The notes: generated by a model not told the origin, from the sequence alone. DNA of 64,000 bases from Tuctoria greenei (GCA_036927565.1 JAYESD010000005.1:93660301-93724300); one strand, 5' to 3'; counted from the first letter of the stretch, positions 45,517-57,607 are shown. Made by a program: numbers and translations.

Positions 45517-46102
45517 ACCTACCCCCCTTAAAGTGAATATCGCCCTCGAGATTCGACGTGGAAGAGAAGAGATAGGGAAATTCCTTCTTGAGATCATCCT
45601 CCAACTCCCATTTTGCTTCTGATTTTGTGTGATGTTTCCATTGAACTTTGCACCATCGAATAACCTTGTTCCTTGTGACTCTCTCCTTGGTTCCCAAGAT
45701 CTTGACCGGTTGCTCGACATAAGTCAAATCTGGCTCTAATTACAATTCTTCTATTGGCAATTGTTCTTCCGGTACCCTAAAGCACTTCTTAAGCTGGGAA
45801 ACATGAAATACATCATGTACATCTGATAAGTGAGCTGGCATCTCCAACTTATATGATACTTCTCCTCTTTTGTCCAAAATCTTGAATGGCCCAACGCATC
45901 GAGGTGCTAGCTTACCTCTTATGTTAAACCTCTTATGACCTCTCATTGGTGACACTTTGATATAGACAAAATCTCCCACTTCAAAGGCTAGTTTCCTTCT
46001 CCTATTATCTGCATAGCCTTTTGTGAGACCTATGTGTGCTAAATACATTTGCTTTGTCAATAAAAGTTTTGAATACTGCCATAACATCTTTTTAGCAAGG
46101 TC
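45517..46102 (-). pseudogene. pol: Chromovirus integrase C-terminus with chromodomain (Tekay/Del type)
   Basis: The remnant encodes the end of integrase (YADNRRRKLAFEVGDFVY, RGKLAPRCVGPFKILD, HDVFHVSQLKKCFRVP) and a chromodomain (DLTYVEQPVKILGTKERV, VIRWCKVQWKHHT, AKWELEDDLKKEFP). The chromodomain is known to bind modified histone tails and guide integration into heterochromatin. TAA at 45740 breaks the frame between EEL and LEPDLTY, where Gln is expected. The remainder of pol and gag is absent: upstream sequence turns into the Sirevirus LTR near 46102. The short purine tract and LTR at the other end show that this is the true 3' end of the element. Confidence 0.8.
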
Positions 46103-46332
46103 TGACTCTAGCTCCGAGCTTCTGCAAGGTCCGACAATAGGTCTGAATTTCTTTGTCAAGATCTGATAAGTTTTTGGGTAGCTCCTGTGAGCTTTGTCTT
46201 TAGCTCCAACATGTCTTTGATAGCTCCGGCACATCTTTGTTAAGCTCCGATATGTTCTGCTAGGTCCGACTTATGTTGGTTAGCTCCGACATATTTTTCT
46301 AGCTCTGGCTTTTGGGATGACTTGTTTCGACT

Positions 46333-46510
46333 AGTTTTGGTTAGCTCCGGCGCTAGGTCCGACTAGCTTTGGTAAGCTCCAGCGCTAGGTTGTACTAGCT
46401 TTGGTAAGCTCTGGCGCTAGGTTGTACTAACTTTGGTAAGCTCCGATGCTAGGTTGTACTAGCTTTGGTAAGCTCTGGCGCTAGGTTGTACTAGCTTTGG
46501 TAAGCTCCGG
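46333..46510. repeat. Tandem repeat of about 32 bp in Sirevirus U3
   Basis: About 5.5 units of gctttggtaagctc-cgctaggttgtacta start near 46333, 46365, 46397, 46429, 46461 and 46493. They lie about 300 bp upstream of the TATA box, so they could act as repeated promoter elements. Confidence 0.85.
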
Positions 46511-46801
46511 TTAGCTTTGGCAAGGTTCCGAGTTTGATCGTAATGTTCCAAATTTTCATGTGAAATGTTTCGAACTTGCTTTATACTTATGGAAAGTATC
46601 GAGTTGATTATGATAGGATTTCGTGTGGGTCACGAATTTGAGTTGTTTTAGGAATGCGGGATATGTTTCTAAGGTGTTTGGAAGTCTTAATATTGCTTCT
46701 ATCTGCGTATAGAAGAGTCTTAAGCAGTTATGGAAAGTTTCGATTCATGAACGGAGTAGGATTAGAGTCCTAATTTGAGTTGAGTTGGCTTTCGAGCTGG
46801 T

Positions 46802-46808
46802 TATATAA
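46802..46808 (+). promoter_or_regulatory. TATA box of Sirevirus LTR
   Basis: TATATAA within ggttatataagcaaggg, about 600 bp before the LTR end. Confidence 0.6.
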
Positions 46809-47404
46809 GCAAGGGAGGCCATAGATCGTGGTGCACGACTTGGTGCTGTTACTCTTGTGTTCTATATTTGAAGGAACTTTTGTGCCTTGTTCGTCCGACT
46901 TGTTCCAGACAAGTTTTACTCGTCGAGTTTCTGGACAGCACTACCTTTTGTCGGTGGTTTTATCATAACTCGAGTTTTACAGATCCAATTGACGTGATTA
47001 TTTTTTGGTTGTCTTCGCAACTTGATTATCTATCATCTGTCAAAATTTCACGGTCATTGGATTTGTGGTTTCTGATCTACACGAGTTTCTTTGCAGCGTT
47101 CCAGAACTGTTTTTCTCGGGTAGGACAGATTGACCTTTGTTCGATCTTTTGATCATAACTTGAGTTTCTCTCGACGGATTTGAGTGATTCTTGTTGTGTT
47201 TTCTTCGTGACTTAATTATCTCTGATATATATCACTTTTGTCATGGTGAAACACGTTTAGATTAGTCTCACACACGATTTCTTTAACAGATCATTTTCTG
47301 CCGAAGGGGTTGAGATTTAATTATTTCTGCTGCGTAAGATTTTTTTTTAAATCTACCATTCACCCCACTATGGTAGCTTTTCACGTGCTCTTCGATACTA
47401 CAAT

Positions 47405-47417
47405 TGGTATCAGAGCC
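47405..47417 (+). other. Primer binding site, initiator tRNA-Met type
   Basis: TGGTATCAGAGCC lies two bases after the LTR end. This is the standard plant copia PBS, complementary to the 3' end of initiator methionine tRNA. Confidence 0.9.
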
Positions 47418-47464
47418 ACGGTGCTCTAATCATTGTGATTTGCACGTGTTTTTGACTAATCATC

Positions 47465-49730
47465 ATGGAGAAATACTTCGCCAAACCTTGTGTGTTTGCT
47501 GGTATTGATTTTCAGGTTTGAAAGGCACGCATGGAGGCTTTCATCCAGGCGCAAGGCTTCGCAATATGGGAGAAGGTGTACAAGCCTTACGAAGTGCCAC
47601 CTAACGATCAAGTTACGGCTACAAACCTACGGGACGTTGACAACAACAACAAAGCCCGAAACTTGATCATCCAAGGACTCACTCAGAGCGACTTCGACCG
47701 CGTTGCACATCTTCGATCGGCATACGATGTATGGAGAGCACTTTGTGACTATCACGAAGGATCCAACACGATCAAGGAGGTAAGGCAAGACATGTTCAAG
47801 AAAGAATACATGTGCTTCGAGATGCAACCCGGTGAGTCCATCAATGATCTCTTTGCTCGCTTTAACAAAATTCTCAGTAACTTGCGTAGTGTCAACGTTA
47901 ATTTTTCTGATGCTAAAAATGCTAGGCAACTTCTTAGTGCATTAGACATGTCAATCTGGGAGATGAAAGTTACATCTATTCGTAAAGCTCCTATCATGAG
48001 TACACTTACTTTAGATGTGCTTTACTCTATACTCAAAACTCATGAAATGGACATCTTATCACGTAAGAACTCAAATAAGTCTATTGCATTTGTCTCACAA
48101 CGTGATATGCCTAGCTCCGGCCAATCAACATCTTGCAATACTCTTGCTTTGTTGTCCTCACTAACCCTGGAGCAGATCGAGGAATTTCCAGAGGAGGAGC
48201 TAGCACTTCTCTCTACTAGGTTCTCAAAAGCATTGCAAAATGTAAGAACTAGAAGGAGAGGAAGCTACAGACTTCAACGATGCTTCGAATGTGGTAAGAC
48301 AGGACACTTTCGTACAGAATGCCCTAACCTTTCAGGTTCTACTTCCCGAGAAGAAAAACAATCAAGGATGAAGCACTCCTCAACAAATGATAAGAAGAAG
48401 AAGAAGAGCTTTACAGGACGCCAACTGGTGAACAGTTTTATCTCCGCACTCCAGGAACTTGGCTCAAGCGACGTGGACATTGGAAATGATGAAGACGAAG
48501 ATGATTTGGACAACTTATGCTTCATGGCAGGCAAAACAAGATCAAGATTAAGTCAGGAGGATGCAGAACACAACAGTGACCACGATGAGGTATGTTCTAC
48601 CTGTAATGAAATGTGTGATGCAATTTCTCGTACAACTATTATTGTTATGAAAAAGGACAAAAATCTTAGGGATAATGCTGCTAAAATTGAATCACTAGTA
48701 TCTGAAATCAACCATTTGAAAACCTTGATTCCTAGTGATGATTCTTGTCCCTCGTGTGATTTAATCTATGAACAATTGTCCACATTAAGAATTGCACATT
48801 CCTCTACTCTAGATAGACTTGAACTTGAAATTGAAAAGAACAAAAAGCTTGCTGCACTTGACATTTGAAACTTAAAAGATGCTTCTTGTTCTACAATTGA
48901 TTTGCATTGTTCCAGTTGTGATGATCTTGAAAAGAAAACTAAAAGATGCTATGAATGAAATTTCAATATTGAATAATGCTTTACGTTCTCATGAAGTTAA
49001 ATATTATTCCAATTGCAAATCAAAAGGAAAAACTTCATGTGAAAATTGCCTTGATCTGTCCAATAAACTTGATAACATGCATAGGACATTAGATCGGTTT
49101 TGTAATGGGAATAAGAACCTAAACTTGCTGCTAAATTCTTCCAAGTCTTGCAATGATAAAACTGGTTTAGGTTTTGATTCTCATGCTCATGCTAAGGCAC
49201 ATCCACCTAAAATTGTCAAGTTGTTAGGAAGTGGTTTGATTCAAACAGTTCCTAAACAAAAAGAAGTCGTTTTCAAATCTGCAGGAGTGTTGTCTCATTC
49301 AGTTTCAAATATAAATATTGCTTGCTCATCTAGACATGAACACAAAGTTAAATTTAATTGTACCTACTGTGGTAGAGATGGTCATGTCATAGATTTTTGT
49401 TATAGACTAGCTAAACAACAGAAAAGGGAAAGAATGATTGTTAGATCTCATAACTTTCATGCAAAATTTGCTGCACATATTAAACCGAATGCCAGGAACA
49501 TGCAATCTGCTGTTATGAGTCAAAAACATTCAAAGTTTACCTCCGGACCTTCTGTTTTTGCCTCTGGAGCTACTGATGTTTGTGCTACACAAGTAACACC
49601 TTATAGGTCAGTAGTTAAGAATAAAAAACCTCAAACTTCGACTCATAAACCTGCTGTTTTATCTCAGCTTTCGCGTGTTTTTCCTGCTACACGTCGTGTG
49701 ACTCAGTACTGGATACTAAATGCCTTTTGA
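47465..49730 (+). pseudogene. gag: Sirevirus gag with two zinc knuckles, broken
   Basis: The likely start is the ATG at 47465 (MEKYFAKPCVFAGIDFQV). TGA at 47519 stands where Trp is expected before KARMEAFIQAQGF, and the open frame then runs 47531-48868. It has a UBN2-type gag core (YDVWRALCDYHEGS, MQPGESINDLFARFNKILSNL) and a CCHC knuckle CFECGKTGHFRTEC at about 48280. A long coiled-coil-prone tail follows, cut by TGA at 48866 and a frameshift, continuing 48879-49730 with a second knuckle CTYCGRDGHVIDFC (about 49365). The two separated knuckles and long tail fit Sireviruses. The structural protein is not encoded intact. Confidence 0.82.
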
Positions 49731-49795
49731 CTAACCCCAATACCGAGTCATCGACGTATTCTGCTTCTAGGTAGGTTACATGCTTGAGGAAGGAG

Positions 49796-51533
49796 AACAT
49801 TTGGATTGTGGATTCAGGTTGCTCACGCCACATGACCGATAACAAAGAATGGTTCTCCTCCCTCTCTTTTGTGTCATGAGTAGAGAATGTTACTTTTGCC
49901 GATAATTTTTCAACTCCTATAATTGCTAAGGGTTCAGTTAGAGTAAATGATCACTACACTTTGAAGGACGTGGCACTTGTCAAAAATTTGAAATACAACT
50001 TGTTTTCTGTTTCACAATTGCTATATGAAAATCTGGAAATTATTTTCACTAAAAGTTGCTGCAAAGATGTAAATCAAACAATGAGCTTATTTTTAACATG
50101 TCACGATTTGAAAGAGTTTCTAAAGCTGATTTTGATATGTTTTACTCTAAGCATAGGTGTCTAGTTGCTAATGATTCCAAAGATTTATATTTTTGGCATC
50201 GTAGACTTGGTCACGTAGGCTTTGATCATCTCACGCGTGTTAGTGCTCTTGATCGCATACGTGGGCTGCCTAAGCTTAAAGGGGACAGAGAACTTGTGTG
50301 CTCTTCTTGTAGACATGCTAAGATGGTTGCAGGTTCACATACTCCTCTCACAATGATCATGACAACTGAACCGGGTCAACTTTTGCACCTTGACACCGTA
50401 GGACCTTCATGTGTTCAATCCTTCAGAGGTAAATGGTATGTTCTTGTGATTGTTGATGATTATTCTAGATACTCTTGGGTTTACTTTATGACATCTAAGA
50501 ATGAAGCTTTTAGTCACTTTAAAACTTTATTTCTTAGATTATCAATTGATCACCCAGGATCTTTAAAAGCAATTAGAAGTGATAACGTAACGGAATTTAA
50601 AAATCAATCTTTTGATCACTTTTGTGCTGAAAATAGAATAGATCATCAATTTTCTTCACCATATGTACCTCAACAAAATGGTGTTGTAGAAAGAAAGAAC
50701 AGAACCTTAGTTGAGATGTCTAGGACTATGCTTGATGAATATCAAACTCCTAGGAAATTTTGGGCTGATGCGATTGCAACCGCTTATTATGTCTTAAATC
50801 GTGTTTTCTTGCGCCCTAAGCTAGGTAAAACACCATATGAGCCCAAGTTTGGACATAGGCCTAGTGGTACGCACTTTCGGGTCTTTGGTTGCAAATGCTT
50901 TGTTAAGAAACATGGTAATCTTGATAAATTTGAACCTAGATCTATTGATGGCATGTTTCTTGGTTATCCATCTCATACTAGAGGCTACCATGTGCTTTTA
51001 CTTGACACTAACAAAATTGTGGAGACTTGTGAAGTGTCTTTTGATGAATCTAGCCCAGGTACTAGCTCAAACATTGCAGGTCCAGATCCATATCCGCAGG
51101 AGGAGAGCATTTTCATTGAAGATGAGGAAGAGGTGGAGCTGCTGCCCGAAAATTCAGCAGCTAATGACATTGTTCGAGCTTCTGATTTTGATTCACAGCC
51201 AGCACCGACAACCACCATTGCTGGTCCAGATCCTCCTCAAGTCACAAGTTCATCGATTTGTGATGAACATGAAGAAGAAGAAGCTTGTGAAGTGTCCACT
51301 CCCCTCCGGGTTCTCAAAATTCATCCTCCACAACGGATTATTGGAAGCTTGCACGAACGAGTTACACGGTCCAGGTTTTGCGATCCAAACTATCATGCTC
51401 ATTCTGCTTTTTTTGCTTCTTTTGAACCCAAAGATATATCACACGCACTCACTAATGAATCTTGGATTATTGCCATGCAAGAAGAGTTAGAAAATTTTGA
51501 AAGAAATAATGTTTGGAAACTTGTACCTCCTCC
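49796..51533 (+). pseudogene. pol: Sirevirus protease and integrase
   Basis: Protease: WIVDSGCSRHMT (DSG active site) at 49802, with a TGA soon after (FVSxVENVTF), then LKDVALVKNLKYNLFSVSQL. A frameshift near 50055 precedes integrase (50056-51533): the zinc region HRRLGHVGFDHL...CSSCRHAK, catalytic residues in HLDTVGPS, RSDNVTEFKN (a Val where Gly is usual) and VVERKNRTL, then GKTPYE and the Sirevirus spacer with EDEEEVELLPE. The ORF ends in RT's first residues VWKLVPPP, where a hAT MITE interrupts it at 51534. Confidence 0.85.
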
Positions 51534-52068
51534 TAGGGGTTGGCATTCGGTTAATTCGGTTAATTCGGTTCGGTTAATTCGGTTAATGGTCAATTCGGTT
51601 AATAGAAATCGATAACCGAATATGACCGAACAAAAACATTAACCGCACAATTCGGTTGCGGTTAATTCGGTTCGGTTAATCGGTTAACCGAATTAACCGC
51701 ACATAGATTAAAACACAATTTAAACATAAAAATAAATAAGGAAAATTTGAAATTTTGAATAATAAAACAACATGAAATCAACTCAAACATAAAAAGACCA
51801 ATATATAAGTTAATATACAAGCATACATCCATGTTTGATAAATTATAAACCAAGAGAAACAAAAATAGACATGAACAAATCACATAAAATTCGGTTAATT
51901 CGGTTAATTCGGTTAATCGGATTAAAAACCGAATTATTAACCAAAAACCGAATAGCGAAAAAATCATAACCGAACCGATAACCGAAAACCGAATTAACCA
52001 AAAATTTCGGTTAATTCGGTGCGGTTAATTTCGGTTAACGGTTATGCGGTTAACCGCGCCCACCCCTA
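51534..52068. mobile_element. Non-autonomous hAT MITE (535 bp) with 8-bp target duplication
   Basis: The left end is TAGGGGTTGGCA and the right end, inverted, TAGGGGTGGGCG. It is flanked on both sides by CCTCCTCC (51526-51533 and 52069-52076), the 8-bp duplication expected of hAT. Both ends carry many CGGTTAATTCGG / CCGAATTAACCG subterminal motifs. The AT-rich centre has no transposase. Removing it rejoins the Sirevirus frame as VPPP-QGHTLIG. Confidence 0.93.
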
Positions 52069-52185
52069 CCTCCTCCTCAAGGTCACACTTTAATTGGAAC
52101 TAAATGGGTGTTTAAAAATAAACCAAGTGAGGATGGAGTTGTGGTTAGGAATAAGGCTAGGTTGGTTGGTCAAGGTTTCACTTAG
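52069..52185 (+). pseudogene. pol: Sirevirus RT N-terminal stub
   Basis: The stub resumes after the MITE with QGHTLIGTKWVFKNK and RNKARLVGQGFT, the first RT block of copia elements. It is then lost at about 52185, where hAT-like terminal sequence begins. No catalytic YVDD motif remains. Confidence 0.8.
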
Positions 52186-54391
52186 AATTGTAAGTGGTGC
52201 AGGTCTGCCCACTATTCCACTAAACCCGCCCCACTAAAAATATGCTTGTGGACATAGCGACAGCCGACAAATTTATTTGCAGGACGAAGTGGGCTTCGTT
52301 GCTCGGCCCGCTGGACACTGCGGTCATGTTGCGAGAGCCCGCAACACCCACACACGCCTGCAACGCCCACATACGCCTGCGGACTCTAGCACCGCGGCTT
52401 CCGCGCGCGCGCCGGCCCAAGGTTCGCCGCTCCTCCGTGCGCCGACAATGGGTTCCGCTGTTCCTCAACGCTCACCGACACTAAGTTCCGCTGCTCCTAT
52501 GCGCGCGCCGGCTGCTCGCCCTCCCAGATAACTATCCAGCCTCCACCTCCCTGAAACCCTCCCCCTCGTTTGCTACCTTCTCCAAAGAAAGCCAGCCATC
52601 GGCAAACCGTATCTCACTCTGCTCGTCAGGTGACACCCGAGATCCCTCTCCCTCTCGTAAAGTTCTGTGTTCCCTGCTGCTGCTCGATCTTGCTCTATGT
52701 TGGCAGGGTTCTAGCGCGTGGAGTCGATGGAGTAGGCCTGGGGCTGCGCTCGGCGGGGGACGGGTTTTGGGGCGTGAAGGGTTAACTCACAATGGTGCTA
52801 GTTCGATTGTTCAGAACATAGAGTGCATTCCAGATTCCTAAGCCCGTGCTGTTTTGTTTAGCTTTTTACGCAATTTCTCCCTTGTACTGTCATTCAAGCA
52901 TCACATTTTTTAAGTGTCTTCTGTTGGTAAACACGAGTTGGGCCAGGGTTTGGTTTGTCAGTGTGTTTGTTTGCACGCAAGCTGCAGGTGGATCTTTTCT
53001 TTGTTTCCTATAAGACTTTGGCGAGACCATCTTTTCTTCGTTTGTTAAATTGGGCAACTAGCTAAAAAATCTTATTGTAGTTAGCTTATGTTGGAGCATA
53101 TTAATTTAAATAATTTAGTTGTCTGGATCACCGTTGGACAAAACATACTAAAAAAACGTTTGTTTGAGTATTATTATGTTTCACGCAGGTCACACAATGC
53201 TGTTGCTCCACTTGAGCGATTGAAAATCTTATTTCTGGTAATTTTTTTTGACCTTTTGTCTGATGTTATTATGTAATAAGTAATAACTTGTTAGTGCCAT
53301 GAGTAACAGAGTGAATTATTTTTTGTATAATCTTTTTACTGTGCGACAACTATATCAAAAACCTATTTTGTACTAGTTCTTTGCAAATCAGGATCATGGA
53401 TTAAATCACTTTGTGGTAGTTCGCATACGAATCAAATGACATGTGTGGCAGTAGCTTCCATTATTTTCTGTATATGTAGAATACTCATGCTGTCAGCAGT
53501 GAATCATTGTGATATATGTTAAGGACATTGCATTGTGGATCTACCCTAGTTTACTAATGGATAATTTTCTTTGAGCAACAAAATCTTCAATAAGCTTTGG
53601 ATTATCCACTGTTATTTCTTTAAAATTTTGCACTTTATTTTGGCCCGTTTGATTATTAGTTGGCATCAGACGGCATTTACAATATGCTTGACTCAATTAA
53701 TCTTTAGAATTATATTTTGTTAGAAAATAAATTATATTCCTTGAGCAGTAGTTTTTCTTAAAGATCAGTTTCTGTCTATCTTAGCATCAGCTTGTCTCTA
53801 CATTACCATTGAACCTTTTTTCAACAGGTTAAATAGAGGCTCATTGCATTTTGAGATGCCCCAATGTATATGCCAGAAATGAAAGAAAAAGAAAGTGGCA
53901 ACTGCACCTGCAGCAAGAAGCACATGCAAGAAATTTACGTTTCAAAACTTGCTGAAAATTAATGTTTTGCAGCACTCAATACATTTCTGAAACTTGTTCA
54001 ATCATTTTGTTACTCTGCCTTGTGTTGCACCGACCAAAAATTTAGCTTGATAGAACTATTTGGGTTGAGTTTGTCATTTGCCTTTTAAAAATTGCATATG
54101 TACTTTATGATTCAATATTCCTGTTGTTCTTCAAATATTCATGATGACCACAGTTACATACGTGTAACAGTTAGTTTACATTTACGTGTTCTGTACAAGA
54201 TAAAAAAAATAAACCAAAGACTTGCAAACGTTTACCCGCAAAGCCCGCTAACAAATACTTACAAGGCCCACCAAGATAAAGTGGACATCAATGTTTTGAC
54301 CAGCGGGTCCTGCTGGGCCAGCTAAAAATAAGAAGTGGGCATAACGGCTGGTGGTGGGCTGCCCACAGCCCGCCCCACTTGCAGCCTGAAT
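52186..54391. mobile_element. hAT-like element (about 2.2 kb) without recognisable transposase
   Basis: The left end GTAAGTGGTGCAGGTCTG and the right end, inverted, GCAAGTGGGGCGGGCTG form imperfect terminal inverted repeats. Internal gcccac/gtgggc and ctaaaaata motifs are mirrored near both ends. The left 500 bp are GC-rich (52300-52760), like a promoter and 5' UTR. The rest is AT-rich with no motif-bearing ORF. No clear 8-bp duplication: the left flank is truncated Sirevirus RT and the right flank a truncated CRM LTR, so the junctions were probably altered by deletion. Confidence 0.5.
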
Positions 54392-54838
54392 TCCAAACGA
54401 TACATGGGCCATGGGCCCAATTTTGATGATGCAGCACAATGGACAGAAAAAGGTCTTGGTATTAAAATAACTATTGCGGCCGACTCCGAATAGATATGGA
54501 CATGAGGCCAGATCCGTTTGAAAGTAGACTTAATAATCTTTCCAGAAATTACTTGAACGCCCAGATCGGAGTCCGTATGAAATCGTGGTGGCCGTCACAA
54601 GTTGGTGCTGTTCTGCTGTCCAAATCCCGTCCGCACGAATTCCCTTCCCATTGGCTCCTCTCCATTGTTCCTAAGCAAAACAAGAAAGCACGTAGTTCCA
54701 CGGTCTAGATAGGATGGACATAAGACCAAGAACGAGTTCACCTCATAGTTTAGTTGACGTGCACGAGCGCGAGTGATCGGACCAGAAACCGGTAGCTGAG
54801 TTGGTGTGGATGTATCGAGGGTGTTGATGTCCTCATCA
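54392..54838 (-). repeat. 3' LTR of CRM element, U3 side only
   Basis: It matches 60532-60978 closely, base by base. The remaining about 660 bp (R/U5, counterpart of 59869-60531) are missing and the hAT-like element takes their place. Confidence 0.85.
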
Positions 54839-56231
54839 TCCTCCCCTTCTTGCATTTGAGTCGTCTGCGACTCAAGCTCATCTTCTTCTCCCAAATATGG
54901 CTTCAAATCTGCAATGTTAAATGTGGGACTAACCCCAAAATTCGCAGGCAACACGAGTTTATATGCATTATCATTAATCCTTTCTAACACTTTGAATGGA
55001 CCATCAGCTCGAGGTAACAATTTAGACTTTCTCAAATCTGTAAACCTATCCTTTCGCAAATGTAACCAAACTAAATCACCAGGTTCAAAAGTGATAGTTT
55101 TCTTTCCCCTACTACCAGCAAGTTTATACTTGGCATTCATGCACTCTATATTCTTCTTAGTGGTTTCATGCAATTTTAAGATCAATTCAGCACGATGTTT
55201 AGCATCAAAATTCACTCGTTCCATTGAAGGAAGAGGTAATAAATCAATAGGAGCATGGGGTACAAATCCATAAACAATCTCAAAAGGGCATTTCTTAGTA
55301 CTAGAATGTAGGGAACGATTATAAGCAAACTCAACATGAGGCAAACACTCTTCCCACATTTTTATATTCTTTTTCAAAACAGCCCTAAGCATGGTAGATA
55401 AACTTCTATTCACAACCTCAGTTTGACCATCAGTTTGGGGATGACAAGTAGTTGAAAATAAAAGCTTAGTCCCCAATTTTGCCCATAACGTTCTCCAAAA
55501 ATGGCTAAGAAACTTAGCATCACGATCTGAAACTATTGTGTTTGGCACACCATGCAATCTAACAATATCTCGAAAAAACAAATCAGCAACATGTGTAGCA
55601 TCATCACTTTTACGACAAGGTATGAAGTGTGCCATTTTAGAAAATCTATCCACAACAACAAAGATGTTATCCCTCCCCTTCTTTGTTCTAGGCAGTCCTA
55701 AAACAAAGTCCATAGAAATATCCTCCCAAGGCATGCTAGGAACAGGAAGAGGCATGTACAAACCATGTGGATTAAGTCGTGACTTAGCTTTTTGACATGT
55801 CGTGCAGCGAGCAACAAAGCGCTCCACATCTCGCCTCATCCTTGGCCAAAAGAAATGACTAGCAAGTATGTCCTCCGTCTTTTTCACTCCAAAGTGCCCC
55901 ATCAGCCCGCCTCCATGCGCTTCCTATAGCAACAACAAACGAACGGAGCTAGCTGGAATGCATAACTTGTTAGCTCTAAACACATAGCCATCATTGAGGA
56001 CAAATTTATTCAATGTTTTTCCGTCTTTACATTTCAGCAATACATCTTTGAAATCAGCATCATGTTCATATTGATCTTTAATCGTTTCTAATCCAAAAAT
56101 GTTAAAGTCAAGTTGAGATAGAAGAGTATAACGTCTAGATAAAGCATCAGCAATAACATTATCCTTTCCCTTTTTGTGTTTAATGACATAAGGAAAAGAC
56201 TCAATAAATTCCATCCACTTAGCATGCCTAC
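54595..56231 (-). pseudogene. pol: CRM integrase with C-terminal extension into LTR
   Basis: The segment begins with the RNase H/integrase junction (FIESFPYVIKHKKGKDN, ADALSRRY). The zinc region HGGGLMGHFG...CTTCQKAK and the catalytic residues in ISMDFVLGLP, SDRDAKFLSHFW and TDGQTEVVNRSL follow, then GPFKVLERINDNAYKL. The tail EDDEDINTLDTSTPTQ and GPITRARARQLNYEVN is encoded inside the 3' LTR, ending at 54595. TAG at 55924 replaces Gln before EAHGGG. Otherwise the integrase is open over 435 codons, so it is rather young. Confidence 0.88.
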
Positions 56232-57607
56232 GGTTTAGTTTCCTTGACTCCTAATATGCTTTAGTGATTCATGATCAGAATGGATAACAAATTCTTTGGG
56301 CCACAAATAATGCTGCCATGTTTCTAAAGTTCGTACAAGAGCATATAATTCCTTATCATAGGTAGAATAATTTAGAACAGGCCCACTCATTTTCTCACTA
56401 AAATATGCAACAAGTTTTCCTTCTTGTAACAAAACACCACCCAATCCAATCCCACTAGCATCACATTCAAGCTCAAAAGTCTTAGAAAAATCAGGAAGTT
56501 GGAGAAGAGGTGCATGCGTCAACTTATCTTTCAGTATGGTAAAGGCGTTATCTTGTGTGGTGCCCCAAGAAAAAGGCACCCCCTTCTTCGTAAGGTCATT
56601 CAATGGAGCAGTAATGGTGCTGAAATCCTTCACAAAGCGACAATAGAACCCAGCCAACCCTAGAAAGCTCCGCACCTGTGTGATGGTCTTTGGTACAGGC
56701 CACCCCTGAATAGCCTCTACCTTGGCTTGAACAACTTCAATTCCCTATGGAGTAACAACATAGCCAAGGAAAGAGACTCGATCCGTGCCAAAGGTGCACT
56801 TCTCAAGGTTACCAAATAATCGTGCCTCACGCAAAGCATTAAAAACAGCACGTAAGTGATCAAGATGTTCATCCATGAATTTGCTATAAATCAATATATC
56901 ATCAAAATACACAACAACAAATTTTCCAATGAATGCACGCAAAACCTCGTTCATTAATCTCATGAAGGTGCTAGGTGCATTAGTTAACACAAAAGGCATG
57001 ACTAACCACTCATATAAACCGAACTTAGTTTTGAAAGCAGTTTTCCATTCATCTCCTAGTTTCATACGAATTTGGTGATAACCACTACGCAAATCAACTT
57101 TTGAGAACACAACAGCACCACTCAATTCATCAAGCATATCATCTAAGCGTGGAATAAGATGACGATATCGAATGGTTATATTGTTGATTGCTCTACAATC
57201 CACACACATACGCCATGATCCATCCTTTTTAGGTACTAGAATAACTGGAACAGCACAAGGATTCAGAGACTCACGTACATAACCTTTGTCAAGTAGTTCT
57301 TGTACTTGGCGCTGAATCTCCTTTGTTTCTTTTGGATTTGTCCTGTATGGTGCACGGTTGGGCAATGAAGCACCGGGAATAAGGTCAATCTGGTCGTCAA
57401 TCCCTCGAAGTGGTGGTAGTCCTGGTGGTATTTCACTTGGAAACACATCAGAATATTCCTGCAAAATGTTAGCAACAGCAGGAGGCAAAGAATGTTGCAC
57501 ATCGTAAAGGGAAATCAAAGCATCTTTGCATACCAAAGCATAGGCAACAGAGGTGGAAGCAATCAGTTCATTAATATTAGATTGCGTAGCAAACAAGCAT
57601 TTTCCCT
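56232..57607 (-). pseudogene. pol: CRM reverse transcriptase and RNase H
   Basis: RT has the blocks VPVILVPKKDGSWRMCVDCR, KVDLRSGYHQIRM and the active site VVYFDDILIYS. TAG at 56745 stands for Gln in TPQGIE. The connection and RNase H follow (FLGLAGFYCRFV, FELECDASGIGLGGVL, IHSDHESLKHIRSQG). A frameshift lies near 56232 before the ADALSRRY segment, and another near 57608 joins gag-pro to RT. Confidence 0.87.

Larger units (their letters stand above)
46103..47402 (+). repeat. 5' LTR of the Sirevirus (about 1.3 kb)
   Basis: The right end ...GATACTACA is fixed by the PBS. The left end is placed where chromovirus homology stops, since there is no second LTR to compare. It contains a 32-bp tandem repeat (46333-46510) and a TATA box (46802). 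An ORF at 46868-47152 lies within the LTR and has no recognisable motif. Confidence 0.65.
46103..52185 (+). mobile_element. Sirevirus (Ty1/copia, SIRE/Maximus type), 3' part lost
   Basis: 5' LTR, PBS, gag, protease, integrase and the first about 38 codons of RT are present. The rest of RT, RNase H and the 3' LTR are missing. The integrase phrases (LLHLDTVGPS, DDYSRYSWVYF, FSSPYVPQQNGVVERKNRTL, FRVFGCKCFV) are characteristic of the Sirevirus lineage. The left boundary is approximate. Confidence 0.85.
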
